A program made the position numbers and the translations under genes. Shown one piece after another: positions 18,545 through 27,549 of a stretch of DNA of 64,000 nucleotides. Each line of letters opens with the position of its first letter. Position 1 is the stretch's first letter. This stretch comes from an uncultured Ignavibacteria bacterium (lineage in GTDB: Bacteria; Bacteroidota; Ignavibacteria; Kapaibacteriales; Kapaibacteriaceae): contig CALMZQ010000062.1 of NCBI GenBank assembly GCA_937870915.1, positions 1 through 64,000 of the forward strand, in the 5' to 3' direction. Below the pieces are notes generated by a model. The model made no database searches, was not told where the DNA came from, and was given only the letters and a program-made list of their open reading frames with translations.

Positions 18545-19400
18545 CGTTCATACTTGGACACTTCTAGCCCCTTGGTTGATCACCCTGCTCGTGTTCTGGG
18601 TTTATCCATTGATCTATGCCCTGGTGCTGAGCTTCTCGGAGTATCGAACACTGACAAATGAGATCTCGTTTGTTGGGGTCAACAATTACCTTCGTGCATT
18701 TCAGGACGAGGGATTTTGGCGGGCACTGCGCAATACCACGATTTTCACTGCGGGGACTGTACCGTTTACAACAGTGTTTGCATTGCTGTTGGCTACGGCA
18801 ATACGAAGGCGCAGTCCGGCACTCGCATCATTCTTCCGTGCATCATACTTCTTGCCGTCTGTTACGTCACTGGTAGTAATTGCTTTGGTGTTCACCAACC
18901 TCTACGCCCGTGATGGATATGTGAACGTCCTTGCAGGTATGCTTGGATTGCCTCATCCTATACAAGGATGGTTGCTCGATCAGAATACAGCTCTTGGTGC
19001 CATCATGGCAATGGACGTGTGGATCTCCACGGGATACTATATGGTGCTCTTCCTCGCGGGTATGGAGGCAATACCCAAAGACCTGTATGAAGCAGCTGAC
19101 CTAGCCGGCGCATCGCGGTGGCAGCAGTTCTGGCGTATCACACTGCCTATGCTTCGATCAACGATGTTATTTGTGGTTGTTATCAATAGCATCAAGTCCT
19201 TCCAGATCTTTGTTGAGATCTACATCATGACTAAGGGCGGCCCACTCGACGCAACCTCCACATTGGTATACGAGGTCTACCACCAAGCGTTTGAGCAATC
19301 CGACATGATGGGGTATGCCAGTGCACTTGCCTATATCATCTTTGTGATCTTGTTGGCCATATCATTTATCCAAATGCGGCTACTGAAGGTGCGCTCATGA
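18531..19400 (+). CDS. ABC transporter permease, MalF/UgpA sugar type (orphan)
   Basis: 289 residues from GTG 18531, preceded by AAGGAG eight bases upstream; the frame is open from 18471 but that overlaps maf heavily. Six hydrophobic segments are visible, with the ABC-contact EAA loop EAADLAGASRWQQFWRITLP (about 190-209). The fold matches MalF/UgpA/LacF permeases of carbohydrate importers (CUT1). No second permease, ATPase or solute-binding protein is adjacent: maf lies upstream and plsY downstream with an ATGA overlap. The partners must be elsewhere, or the transporter is incomplete. The family call is firm, the substrate unknown. Confidence 0.85.
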   Translation: MRGRNVHTWTLLAPWLITLLVFWVYPLIYALVLSFSEYRTLTNEISFVGVNNYLRAFQDEGFWRALRNTTIFTAGTVPFTTVFALLLATAIRRRSPALASFFRASYFLPSVTSLVVIALVFTNLYARDGYVNVLAGMLGLPHPIQGWLLDQNTALGAIMAMDVWISTGYYMVLFLAGMEAIPKDLYEAADLAGASRWQQFWRITLPMLRSTMLFVVVINSIKSFQIFVEIYIMTKGGPLDATSTLVYEVYHQAFEQSDMMGYASALAYIIFVILLAISFIQMRLLKVRS

Positions 19401-20038
19401 ATCTCGGACTTCTCGTGATTGGTCTTATCGGATATGCCATCGGGTGTATTCCCACGGCGTGGATCGCCATGAAGCTCTCACATGGAAAGGACATTCGCAA
19501 CGAGGGTACCGGTAATGTTGGCGCTCATAATGTCTATGATGTATCTGGAAGTACATGGCTCAGTATCACTGTTGGTGTGGTGGATGCCATTAAGGGAGTT
19601 GCCGCGGTGTATGTAGCGCAACTTCTTCACGGGGATTGGTTTGCTGCTGTTGCTGTGTCGGGCACGGCTGTGGTGCTCGGACATAACTGGAATGTTCTGT
19701 TGCGATTCAAAGGTGGTAGGGGGCTTGCCACGGCTACTGGTGTCTTTGCCATGGTGGACCCACTCTTCTTGATCGTATGGTGGATCACGTACCTCACCGG
19801 GTATTTTGCGATCCGTAAGAATGTCCATGTTGGCTCTATGACAGCCATTATCGGCACTGCTGTGCTAGCGTGGAGTACGCCGGACAGAGTGATTCGTGAC
19901 ACAACACTTGTTGTTTGCCATGACCCAATGCAGATGCGACTCTTTGTTGCAGCAGTTTCGCTCCTTCTCTTCATCCGCCATGTTGAGCCCATCCGCGAAG
20001 TCCTCAGAACGATGTCCTTTAGCGATGACGAGGAATGA
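19397..20038 (+). CDS. plsY: glycerol-3-phosphate acyltransferase PlsY
   Basis: 213 residues, integral membrane. Family motifs are in order: GCIPTAWIAMKL with GKDIRNEGTGNVGAHNVY (about 17-50, the GSGNxGxTN-like motif), GHNWNVLLRFKGGRGLATATG (about 95-115, the G(H)xxPxxxxFKGGKG motif) and a third loop near 140-155. PlsY transfers the acyl group from acyl-phosphate to glycerol-3-phosphate, the first step of phospholipid synthesis. It overlaps the ABC permease by ATGA and its 3' end overlaps the convergent aspartate kinase by 20 nt. Confidence 0.95.
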   Translation: MNLGLLVIGLIGYAIGCIPTAWIAMKLSHGKDIRNEGTGNVGAHNVYDVSGSTWLSITVGVVDAIKGVAAVYVAQLLHGDWFAAVAVSGTAVVLGHNWNVLLRFKGGRGLATATGVFAMVDPLFLIVWWITYLTGYFAIRKNVHVGSMTAIIGTAVLAWSTPDRVIRDTTLVVCHDPMQMRLFVAAVSLLLFIRHVEPIREVLRTMSFSDDEE

Positions 20039-21332
20039 TCGCATGAATCGCTCGTAAAGCTTCATTGCTCTGCAATTCGTCCACTGCAACAAAGATCGTG
20101 TGTGTAGCAGCGCCGGTGGTAATGGCACGTATCGTGAATGCAGAAATCGATGCAGCTATCTCTGCAAGTATGATTGGCATGTTCACGTGAGGGCCACTGA
20201 CGGCTAAGAGTGATGTTGGTTGAATGACCACCTCTGTGTCTGTTATAGCTACCTCAAGTGCGAGTATTCCATCATCGCCCGAGATCTTAAGTACTAGCAT
20301 GGCAGACTCAACCGTCTCGGACTCAAGAATAATGGAGCGTCCTAGCTCCGGTACCGACCTGATGTGAGCCGCAGTCGCAACGCTGCACTGCACCAACGAG
20401 CATCCACGGACGATAGAAACGGCGTGAATGGCCGCTGTTGATGGTGTATGCGCAACAATCCGTGTACCGGCATCTTCCGGACGGAACGTATTCAGTACAC
20501 AGACGGGAATAAGCGCTTCAACAGCTGGTGCAATCGTATCCGGGTGAAGAACCTTGGCGCCGTACAGCGCAAGTTCGCGTACCTCTCCGAATGATAGTTC
20601 AGTGATGGGTTGAGCTTCGGGAACATAGCGCGGATCTGCAGAATACACGCCACTTACATCAGTCCAGATCTGAATCTCTCGTGCTGAAAGTGCGGCTCCG
20701 AGAATTGCTGCGGAATAATCGGAGCCCCCTCTACCTAATGTTGTTGTTCTACCATCCGATGTAGAACCGAGGAAACCCTGTGTGATCACAATGCTGCCGG
20801 ATGCACATAATGGGGCGAGGTGTTGCGAACAAAGGCTGCGAGTGTGATGCATATCCACTTGAGCAGCGCAGAATTCATCATTGGTCCGCATCACCGTGCG
20901 TACATCAAAGTAGACGGAAGAGGGGGTATTGGCGCGAAGTGCAGAAGAAAGGATGGTAGTACTTAACCGCTCACCGAATGCCGTCATATGATCGAGTGAC
21001 TGTGGTGTACACTCGCCTAAAATCTGCAACGCACGTGCATATGACCTACACTCGTGAAGGAGCTCGTTGAGATCGGTATGTGAGGCTTGTGGTGCGAGTT
21101 CAGATAAAATGCCGGAGTGCCTCACCTCTAACATTGTAAGCTCATCGCTAATCACTTCGCCTCGTCCGGCACGTTCAGCCAAGGAGAGCAGTGTATTTGT
21201 TGTGCCCGAAGTTGCAGACAACACAACAACCACACCACCGGGTTCGGCGGCATGGTTGTGAATGATAGAGGCTACTTGACGGAGTGCGCTGGCATCCTGG
21301 ACGGATGTACCGCCGAACTTCATAACGAGCAT
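20019..21332 (-). CDS. lysC: aspartate kinase
   Basis: 437 residues. It begins with VMKFGGTSVQDASAL (ATP-binding motif) and has TAFGERLSTTILSSAL (about 117), GRGGSDYSAAILGAAL (about 200), WTDVSGVYSADPR (about 219) and LSFGEVRELALYGAKVLHP (about 244). Two ACT-type segments form the C-terminal 130 residues, so feedback control by lysine or threonine is likely. The enzyme phosphorylates aspartate, the first step towards lysine, threonine, methionine and diaminopimelate. It is the last gene of a three-gene minus-strand operon, starting one base after the stop of the unknown gene upstream, and overlaps plsY tail to tail. Confidence 0.96.
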   Translation of the reverse strand: MLVMKFGGTSVQDASALRQVASIIHNHAAEPGGVVVVLSATSGTTNTLLSLAERAGRGEVISDELTMLEVRHSGILSELAPQASHTDLNELLHECRSYARALQILGECTPQSLDHMTAFGERLSTTILSSALRANTPSSVYFDVRTVMRTNDEFCAAQVDMHHTRSLCSQHLAPLCASGSIVITQGFLGSTSDGRTTTLGRGGSDYSAAILGAALSAREIQIWTDVSGVYSADPRYVPEAQPITELSFGEVRELALYGAKVLHPDTIAPAVEALIPVCVLNTFRPEDAGTRIVAHTPSTAAIHAVSIVRGCSLVQCSVATAAHIRSVPELGRSIILESETVESAMLVLKISGDDGILALEVAITDTEVVIQPTSLLAVSGPHVNMPIILAEIAASISAFTIRAITTGAATHTIFVAVDELQSNEALRAIHAIIPRHR

Positions 21333-21333
21333 G

Positions 21334-21936
21334 TCAGCCTACGTCGAAATGGGTCGATAGATGATCCGCCTTTGGCACATGGACGATGATGCGATCTTCA
21401 ACGAGTGCGGCAACAGCCTTCTTGGCTCGCTCCAGCTCTACACTTCTGCGATAAGCAAAATGCCAGATGTCTGTTGGACCGGCCGAGATCTCTACGGTGA
21501 GTGCCTGCTCCGGAGAAAGCGTGCGGCCACCAACGAATCGGTCTCGTACGGCGGAGACAAAGTCTGTTGACTCTTTGTCGAGAAGCATGTCCGGCGTAAA
21601 GAAGTAGTTGTCAGTCTTCTGCAGATCACAAATAAAGAACGCCCCTTCATTTGGCTTGCCAATCATGTCGCTGAGAAATGCAAGAGAGATCGTGTATGGT
21701 GGCTCATCTTGGTCATCCCAGAGATCTCTCCATACAGCGGGGTCATTCACCTTCAGCCACTCCTGAAACGCAATCTCATGCTCTGGCATACGCATCAACA
21801 AATGTGAACCGAACTTCTTCTGGAGAATTTCGGCCTGTTCGGGTGTTATATCAACGAGCTCTTCAGTAGTGATTGCTAGGGGGCGTTTCTCAGCAATGGA
21901 ATTTTCGGCTCGAGATAAAAGTTCTTCGGTTGTCAT
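21334..21936 (-). CDS. hypothetical protein, soluble, 200 aa
   Basis: I do not recognise this family. It has no signal peptide or membrane segment, is acidic, and has an N-terminal helix-rich half (LLSRAENSIAEKRPL, ITPEQAEILQKKFG) followed by a mixed region with WRDLWDDQDEPPYTI. It is tightly packed in an operon: its start overlaps the YfhO stop (ATGA) and its stop lies one base before the aspartate kinase start. Codon use matches the neighbours, so it is a real, long-resident gene. The context gives no clear role. Confidence 0.75.
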   Translation of the reverse strand: MTTEELLSRAENSIAEKRPLAITTEELVDITPEQAEILQKKFGSHLLMRMPEHEIAFQEWLKVNDPAVWRDLWDDQDEPPYTISLAFLSDMIGKPNEGAFFICDLQKTDNYFFTPDMLLDKESTDFVSAVRDRFVGGRTLSPEQALTVEISAGPTDIWHFAYRRSVELERAKKAVAALVEDRIIVHVPKADHLSTHFDVG

Positions 21937-24461
21937 GCTAATGGTAACTCCTTGCGTCTACGGTACCAGAAGCCAAGTCCGGCAAGGCCAATGAGGATCG
22001 CCGCGGCATTGGATGCCATGCTCACGGTGCGCCCTTGTTGGAAGGACGGACTGATAAAGCGAAATTCTACGTTATGTTTTCCTGCAGGCACATTCACACC
22101 TCTGAGGACAAAGTCGGTCTTGATCATCGGCACTTCAACACCGTCAACATAAGCGTGCCATTCGTTATAGTACACCTCGCTCACCACAAGCATTTGTGAT
22201 GTGGTAGAAGTAGTGGCGATTGAAAGGTGTTGATTACCCTTGCCTGTGATGCGAGCTGACGCCGTAGGGTCAGCGCCGAGTGAAGTGCGCCCTGCAAAAT
22301 CATCCTCAACATAGGCGGTTGTTCTCGCGTTAAACGTACCATCCCGTAGCTTCTCAAGTATCGTACGTTTGTTCTTCTCAACGAGCACCGTATCCACAAA
22401 CCATGCGCGTGGTAGCACATCTTGATTGATGTAGACCATCAACCCTGTAGATGGCGAGCGGAATGCAGGTTCAACACCTTGATACAATGGTTGTGAAGAA
22501 ACGATGTACTTCACGTTGAGCAGGTTCCACAGATAAGGATTGAGGATCATCGAATTGCCCGGTACCGGTTCACGCGTTGGGCCGGGTCCTGCTACGTCAA
22601 GCAGATCCTGATAGACGCGAAGTTTCGCTGATGAATAGCCATGGACATTCTCAACAAAATGGTACGCCCACCAGTTTGGGGTTGCGCTGCTGGAGAGGTC
22701 GCAAATGCGGTACACACCAGGGTCCCGCTTAATGAAGTCCACTACGTCTGTCGTTGCAAAAACATTCTTCTCCGGTGATCCCTTCTTCGGGTCGTAGGGG
22801 CGCTTGTCAACGCGCCAAAGATCTCCAACCAACAGAACAAGGAAGAGGGCAATAGCAACATTGGGTTTCACTGTACCGCGAGCGACCAGAAGTATGAGAC
22901 CTCCGAATGCAATAAGGATAAGCCCCGATGTTGTGGCATCACTCTTCATCTCGTTATAGACCAGATCGAGAAACTGAGGCGAAACGCTTTGGCCCTGAGG
23001 TACATCGCGCTTTTCAACGAGGGCATCATTCACCAGTTGTTTGTAGTCGCCTTCATCGCTTGCGAACAGGAACATGATGGCGAACACTGCAAGAGACGCA
23101 CCGCCAATGATAAGCCCCTTACGCTTTGTATCTGGAGTGACGTTTGATGACCACGCAAAAATGGATGCTAGTCCGTACCCCGCAAGGACTGGTGTTGCGA
23201 ACTGCAACAAACACAAGGCCATGGAAGGGGCTCTGAACTTGTTAAAGGCAGGTACCACATCATAGAACAACTTGTACAAGAGTGGCATGTTCTTTCCGAA
23301 GGACAGAAGCAGCGAAAAGACGCTTACAGCAATCAGGAAGATCACAAATGGATCCTTGCGATAATTCCATGCTCCAACGATGGCTAGGAGCAGGACGCCG
23401 ATTCCCATGTAGTTAGCAGCATCAGTAAAGGGCATCTGACCCCAATAGAGGTTGGTGCGCTGTTCCTTTGCCTGACCAGGTGCCTTAATGGATGTATTTC
23501 CAAACCCATAATAGTTTGGAATGAGGAAGGTCATCATTTCGTCGGGTGAGAACGACCAATTCGTAGCGTATTCGTAATCGTTGCCGCCCGTTTGATCAAC
23601 CTTGTTCTTGTCCGATTGTACCAATGGTGCAGAGCCACGTGTTGAAATTGGTGTGTATTCTCTCGTTGCAAGGAACATGTCTGCATGGGTACCCAGGGCG
23701 ATCACGCCTGCAATTGCCAATCCGCCCCCTGCCTTTAACACGTTTATCCAGCCCTGCTTTGTGATGATGCGCGTCACCAATTCAACAAGTAGGTACAGAG
23801 CGGTGCCGCACCCTATGTAGAACATCATCTGCGGGTGTGTGGCCGTAACAAGAACGATGAGTGGCAGAATGAGGAGAAAGAGGTTGGCAAGTGTGAAACG
23901 CTCACGGAGTCTCTCTAGGGCGAGAAGGATCCAAGGAAGCGTAGCCATGGAAACCGGCTTTGTACTATGACCAATCATGATCCAGACGATCACGAAGGTG
24001 CTGAAGATGGCCCCAAGAGAGGAGAACACGCCAATCGCACGAGTGTGACCCTTCACACGCATGAGGGTGTATACACCCCAGCCATAGATTGTGTACCACA
24101 TGGCGAGGCGTGCTGTGTCGTTACCAAAGATGTCGCCAATGGCTCGAGGGATGGAGAAGATCAATCCACCCAACACATCCCACGACCGTTCTCCTGCTGC
24201 CAAGAAAGATGCAAGTGACGGCATACCGCCAAAGATGTACGGCATCCATAAAGGGAACTCGCCACTCTCCTTGGCTGCATCGAGGTATGGAACAAAAGAA
24301 TAGAAGGCAACATTGTCGCCCCCGCTCATAAAGTTCTTACCGCCGAACAACGCGTCGGCAAAGAAGGCAATAACAGCCAATAGGATTGCGCCATACGCAG
24401 CGAGGTCTGCATATCGCTCTTTTGTGATACCGGTTGGTCTCTTGGTGGCTTCAGATGCCAT
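21933..24461 (-). CDS. YfhO family membrane protein (GT-C-like)
   Basis: 842 residues from ATG 24461, chosen over the frame opening at 24521 because it has GGAG upstream and gives a charged N-terminus before the first membrane segment. About twelve transmembrane helices span residues 20-560, followed by a periplasmic domain of about 240 residues and a final helix (AAAILIGLAGLGFWYRRRK). Early motifs GGDNVAFYSFVPYLD and FPLWMPYIFGGMP fit YfhO/GT-C proteins. YfhO in Gram-positives is linked to glycosylation of lipoteichoic acid; in Bacteroidota the role is open, probably lipid-linked sugar transfer at the periplasmic face. It heads the operon with the unknown gene and lysC. Confidence 0.85.
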   Translation of the reverse strand: MASEATKRPTGITKERYADLAAYGAILLAVIAFFADALFGGKNFMSGGDNVAFYSFVPYLDAAKESGEFPLWMPYIFGGMPSLASFLAAGERSWDVLGGLIFSIPRAIGDIFGNDTARLAMWYTIYGWGVYTLMRVKGHTRAIGVFSSLGAIFSTFVIVWIMIGHSTKPVSMATLPWILLALERLRERFTLANLFLLILPLIVLVTATHPQMMFYIGCGTALYLLVELVTRIITKQGWINVLKAGGGLAIAGVIALGTHADMFLATREYTPISTRGSAPLVQSDKNKVDQTGGNDYEYATNWSFSPDEMMTFLIPNYYGFGNTSIKAPGQAKEQRTNLYWGQMPFTDAANYMGIGVLLLAIVGAWNYRKDPFVIFLIAVSVFSLLLSFGKNMPLLYKLFYDVVPAFNKFRAPSMALCLLQFATPVLAGYGLASIFAWSSNVTPDTKRKGLIIGGASLAVFAIMFLFASDEGDYKQLVNDALVEKRDVPQGQSVSPQFLDLVYNEMKSDATTSGLILIAFGGLILLVARGTVKPNVAIALFLVLLVGDLWRVDKRPYDPKKGSPEKNVFATTDVVDFIKRDPGVYRICDLSSSATPNWWAYHFVENVHGYSSAKLRVYQDLLDVAGPGPTREPVPGNSMILNPYLWNLLNVKYIVSSQPLYQGVEPAFRSPSTGLMVYINQDVLPRAWFVDTVLVEKNKRTILEKLRDGTFNARTTAYVEDDFAGRTSLGADPTASARITGKGNQHLSIATTSTTSQMLVVSEVYYNEWHAYVDGVEVPMIKTDFVLRGVNVPAGKHNVEFRFISPSFQQGRTVSMASNAAAILIGLAGLGFWYRRRKELPLA

Positions 24462-24495
24462 GAAGGGGCTCCGTGGAAGAGAAAACGTGTGAAGG

Positions 24496-24503
24496 CAAAA
24501 GTA
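24496..24503 (-). promoter_or_regulatory. Bacteroidota-type -7 box for the YfhO operon
   Basis: TACTTTTG on the minus strand fits TAnnTTTG exactly and lies 34 nt upstream of the YfhO start. No good TTTG -33 box is seen at 19-21 nt, so this is a partial match. Confidence 0.4.
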
Positions 24504-24510
24504 CGTATGT

Positions 24511-24533
24511 TCAGGGTTCATGACTGAACCTGA
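24511..24533. promoter_or_regulatory. inverted repeat between divergent operons (possible operator)
   Basis: TCAGGGTTCA, four bases, TGAACCTGA pairs over nine positions with one bulged G. It sits between the YfhO -7 box and the DUF1800 gene, upstream of both, so an operator role is possible. No T-tract follows on either strand. Confidence 0.4.
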
Positions 24534-24566
24534 TACCCGACCTCTCCATTACGTCATAGGCTTGGT

Positions 24567-25958
24567 ATGATCGACCTTGCGACGCGCACAACCCCACTTA
24601 CATTGGAAGATGCCGTCCATCTTCTGCGCAGAACAACGTTTCACCCTTCATGGACACTCGCTTCTTCACTCGTGGGGAAGACTCCATCAGAAGCGGTGAC
24701 GAGCATCATCGAAAATATTGAGCCCCCTCCAACACCACCTCAATGGGCCAATACCCCTCCGGAGTTTAATGACTTCGCAGCAGCGGCTCGACTATGGCCT
24801 GAGTTGCAACAATGGTGGATGGAGCGGGCAATAACGTTGCCCTCGTTACGGGAACGTTTGGTGATGTTGTGGCAGAATACGTTTTCAACAGACTACATCA
24901 CGGTCTATGCCGGACAGTGGATGTTGAAACAAAGTGAAACCATACGGTCGCAAGCATTTGATTTTAAGTCCTTGGCCACAAGTATGGTCTCGGACCCGGC
25001 AATGCTACGCTATCTCAGCGGGGATCAAAGCATCAAGGGAAATCCTAACGAGAACTTTGCTCGTGAGTGGTTTGAACTGTTCACACTGGGGGTTGGCAAC
25101 TATACGGAACGTGATGTAGTGGAAGCCGCACGCGCATTCACTGGCTGGCGTATATCCGGTAATCAGGGGGTCTATAATCGCGGACTCGCTGACCTTGGCG
25201 AAAAGACAATTCTCGGTCAAACTGGTCCTTGGGAATGGGGCGATGTGGTCCGTATCACATTTGAACAAGATGCTTGCGCTCGCTGGGTTGCCCGCAAACT
25301 TCTCATGACCTTCGTTGAGTTTGCCCCAAGTGTTGATGATATTCAGGCAGTTGCCCTGCTCGTACAACAGAACAACTATGAGCTAAAGCCGGTGTTGAGA
25401 AGTCTACTTACCTCTCAACATTTCTTTGAACCCGCTCGTCGGGGAGCGCTGATCAAGAGTCCCGCCGAGCTTGTTATTGGCCTAGCTTCAGTCTTGCAGA
25501 CCACTAACGTTGATCGTTCCTACGCAATTGCTTCGATGACAAAACTCACGCAAGAGCCGTACTATCCGCCAACGGTTGAAGGGTGGAAGGGGCACCATGC
25601 GTGGATCACAAGCTCCACGTTTCCGCAAAGACAACGCTACGCAGAAAGCTTTATTGATGGACGGCAAACAGGTAGCTCGTCAAAACTCCTCGATGTTTCA
25701 GGCTCGCCTCTCACACCGGATGTTGTAGCGCTGATCAAATCGATGCCGAATAATGATGACGCAACAAAGGTGGTAGAGAATGTAGCCAAGCTTTTACTAC
25801 CTGTGCCTACAACACAAGAACAGCGAGACGTGCTCCTCGAGATCATGCTTGCGGGTGCACAGGTCTATGAATGGGACATTGACGCTCCATCGGCCGCCCA
25901 ACGAGTGAAGTTCCTGCTACAGGCGATTGTTCGAATGCCTGAATTCCAGTTGATGTAA
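24567..25958 (+). CDS. DUF1800 family protein
   Basis: 463 residues. The diagnostic block NENFAREWFELFTLGVGNYTERDVVEAARAFTGW is present at about 156-189; the N-terminal AVHLLRRTTFHP and the segment WMERAITLPSLRERLVMLWQNTF (about 85-107) also match. DUF1800 proteins almost always pair with DUF1501 proteins, as here (9 nt apart), and occur in planctomycetes, proteobacteria and Bacteroidota. No reaction is established. There is no signal peptide, so it may remain in the cytoplasm while its partner is exported. It starts a run of three co-directional genes that ends in a glycoside-hydrolase-like T9SS protein. Confidence 0.9.
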   Translation: MIDLATRTTPLTLEDAVHLLRRTTFHPSWTLASSLVGKTPSEAVTSIIENIEPPPTPPQWANTPPEFNDFAAAARLWPELQQWWMERAITLPSLRERLVMLWQNTFSTDYITVYAGQWMLKQSETIRSQAFDFKSLATSMVSDPAMLRYLSGDQSIKGNPNENFAREWFELFTLGVGNYTERDVVEAARAFTGWRISGNQGVYNRGLADLGEKTILGQTGPWEWGDVVRITFEQDACARWVARKLLMTFVEFAPSVDDIQAVALLVQQNNYELKPVLRSLLTSQHFFEPARRGALIKSPAELVIGLASVLQTTNVDRSYAIASMTKLTQEPYYPPTVEGWKGHHAWITSSTFPQRQRYAESFIDGRQTGSSSKLLDVSGSPLTPDVVALIKSMPNNDDATKVVENVAKLLLPVPTTQEQRDVLLEIMLAGAQVYEWDIDAPSAAQRVKFLLQAIVRMPEFQLM

Positions 25959-25967
25959 GGACATACT

Positions 25968-27545
25968 ATGAACCGTAGAAAATTCCTTCGCTCGGCTGGA
26001 CTCACGGGAGTGGCCGTAACTACTCTGCCTACGATCATCGATTCGTTTGCAGTAAAGGCACTTGCAGGCGGCGACCCACGACTCAACCAGCTGCTTGAAT
26101 CGCAGGACCGCATCTTGGTGCTCATTCAATTGCCAGGTGGTAATGATGGACTCAACACGGTGATCCCATACACGGATCCTCTGTACTACGCCAGCAGACC
26201 TACAATTGGTATTCCGAAGAACAGGGCCCTTCGACTAAACGACTCGCTCGGCTGGCATCCCGCCATGTCCGGCATGCGAGATCTCTTTGAAGGGGGCGAA
26301 CTCGCCGTTGTTCAAGGTGTGAGCTATCCTAATTCTGATAGGTCACATTTCCGCGGAACCGACATCTGGCTCACGGCAACAGATGCCGATGTGTTCGGAT
26401 CTACAGGATGGGTTGGACGGTATATGCAGACCCTTGCTCCGAACTATCCAACAGAACTTCCGGCACATCCTCTGGCCGTGCAGATCGGAACGTCTACTTC
26501 GTTAGGTCTCCTTGGCACTACAGGGCCGATGGGGATCAGCTTCCGCGACCCTGATGAATTCTACAGACTCGTTAATGGCGGTGGCGGTAACGAAGAAGTA
26601 CCAAGTAGCGCACAGGGTGATACGCCTGCCGGGCGTGAAGTTGCATTCATGCGCAACATCGCACGTAGTGCAGACGTGTATGCCTCTGTAGTAAAGAAGG
26701 CAAACGATGATGCCGGCGCATCAACGGTCACGTATCCGGCGTCTGATATCGGAGCAAAACTTCGTGTGGTCTCTCAACTTGTTGCCGGCGGTCTGAAGTC
26801 GAGAATATTCTTGATCTCATGGGCAGGCAACAACTTCGACACCCATGCCAACCAAACGTCCACAGCGGATCCAACCATAGGCGCACACGCAAGTTTGTTA
26901 GGAGAACTCAGCACTGCTGTTTCGGCATTCATGCAAGACATGAAGAATCGGGGATTCAGTGAAAAGGTCTCCGGCATGACGTTTTCTGAGTTCGGCAGAA
27001 GAGTGGCCGAAAACGGAAGTGTTGGCACAGATCACGGTACAGCAGCCCCGCTATTCGTCTTCGGTTCAAATGTGAACGGTGGTATCTATGGTAAAGACCC
27101 AAATCTGACTGAGCTTGACGATCGTGGAGATCTTCTTATGGAGAATGACTATCGTGATGTATATGCCAGCGTTCTCCTTCAGTGGTTCGGGGTTTCTTCA
27201 ACAAAGGCACAAGATGTGTTGTTGCGAGACTTCAGTTCAAAAGCACTGCCATTGTTCAAGAGTCCGGTGAGCGTGCAAGACGAATCATCCTCAAGTGTTG
27301 GCTTCATCAGCGTTGGCCCTAATCCGGCAGTGGACCATGTTGTTGTGCGCGTGCGCATTGAATCCACAGCAAGCGCATCTATTGCAGTAAGCGACATGCG
27401 CGGCAAGGAACTTCGGACGTCCTCCGTAGATAGTTGGACCGGCGTTGGCACCATCGACCTCAGCGGTCTCACGTCCGGCACGTACGTTCTTACGCTCAAG
27501 GCCGATCGTGCCATTACCCACACCTTTGTGAACATTACTCGGTGA
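25968..27545 (+). CDS. DUF1501 family protein with Tat signal and T9SS sorting domain
   Basis: 525 residues. The N-terminus NRRKFLRSAGLTG followed by a hydrophobic stretch is a twin-arginine (Tat) signal. The body has DUF1501 features: ILVLIQLPGGNDGLNTVIPY (about 46-65), GVSYPNSDRSHFRGTDIW (about 120-137) and SEFGRRVAENGSVGTDHGTA (about 341-360, resembling alkaline-phosphatase/sulfatase-fold metal sites). The last 85 residues are a type A T9SS sorting domain (VGPNPAVDHVVVRV, DMRGKEL, LTSGTYVLTL). The protein should therefore cross the inner membrane by Tat and the outer membrane by T9SS. It is paired with DUF1800; its activity is unknown. Confidence 0.88.
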   Translation: MNRRKFLRSAGLTGVAVTTLPTIIDSFAVKALAGGDPRLNQLLESQDRILVLIQLPGGNDGLNTVIPYTDPLYYASRPTIGIPKNRALRLNDSLGWHPAMSGMRDLFEGGELAVVQGVSYPNSDRSHFRGTDIWLTATDADVFGSTGWVGRYMQTLAPNYPTELPAHPLAVQIGTSTSLGLLGTTGPMGISFRDPDEFYRLVNGGGGNEEVPSSAQGDTPAGREVAFMRNIARSADVYASVVKKANDDAGASTVTYPASDIGAKLRVVSQLVAGGLKSRIFLISWAGNNFDTHANQTSTADPTIGAHASLLGELSTAVSAFMQDMKNRGFSEKVSGMTFSEFGRRVAENGSVGTDHGTAAPLFVFGSNVNGGIYGKDPNLTELDDRGDLLMENDYRDVYASVLLQWFGVSSTKAQDVLLRDFSSKALPLFKSPVSVQDESSSSVGFISVGPNPAVDHVVVRVRIESTASASIAVSDMRGKELRTSSVDSWTGVGTIDLSGLTSGTYVLTLKADRAITHTFVNITR

Positions 27546-27549
27546 CCGA

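Noticed and set aside
20019-20038. plsY and lysC overlap tail to tail by 20 nt
   Set aside because: Both frames are full length with family-typical ends; a convergent overlap is common in compact genomes.
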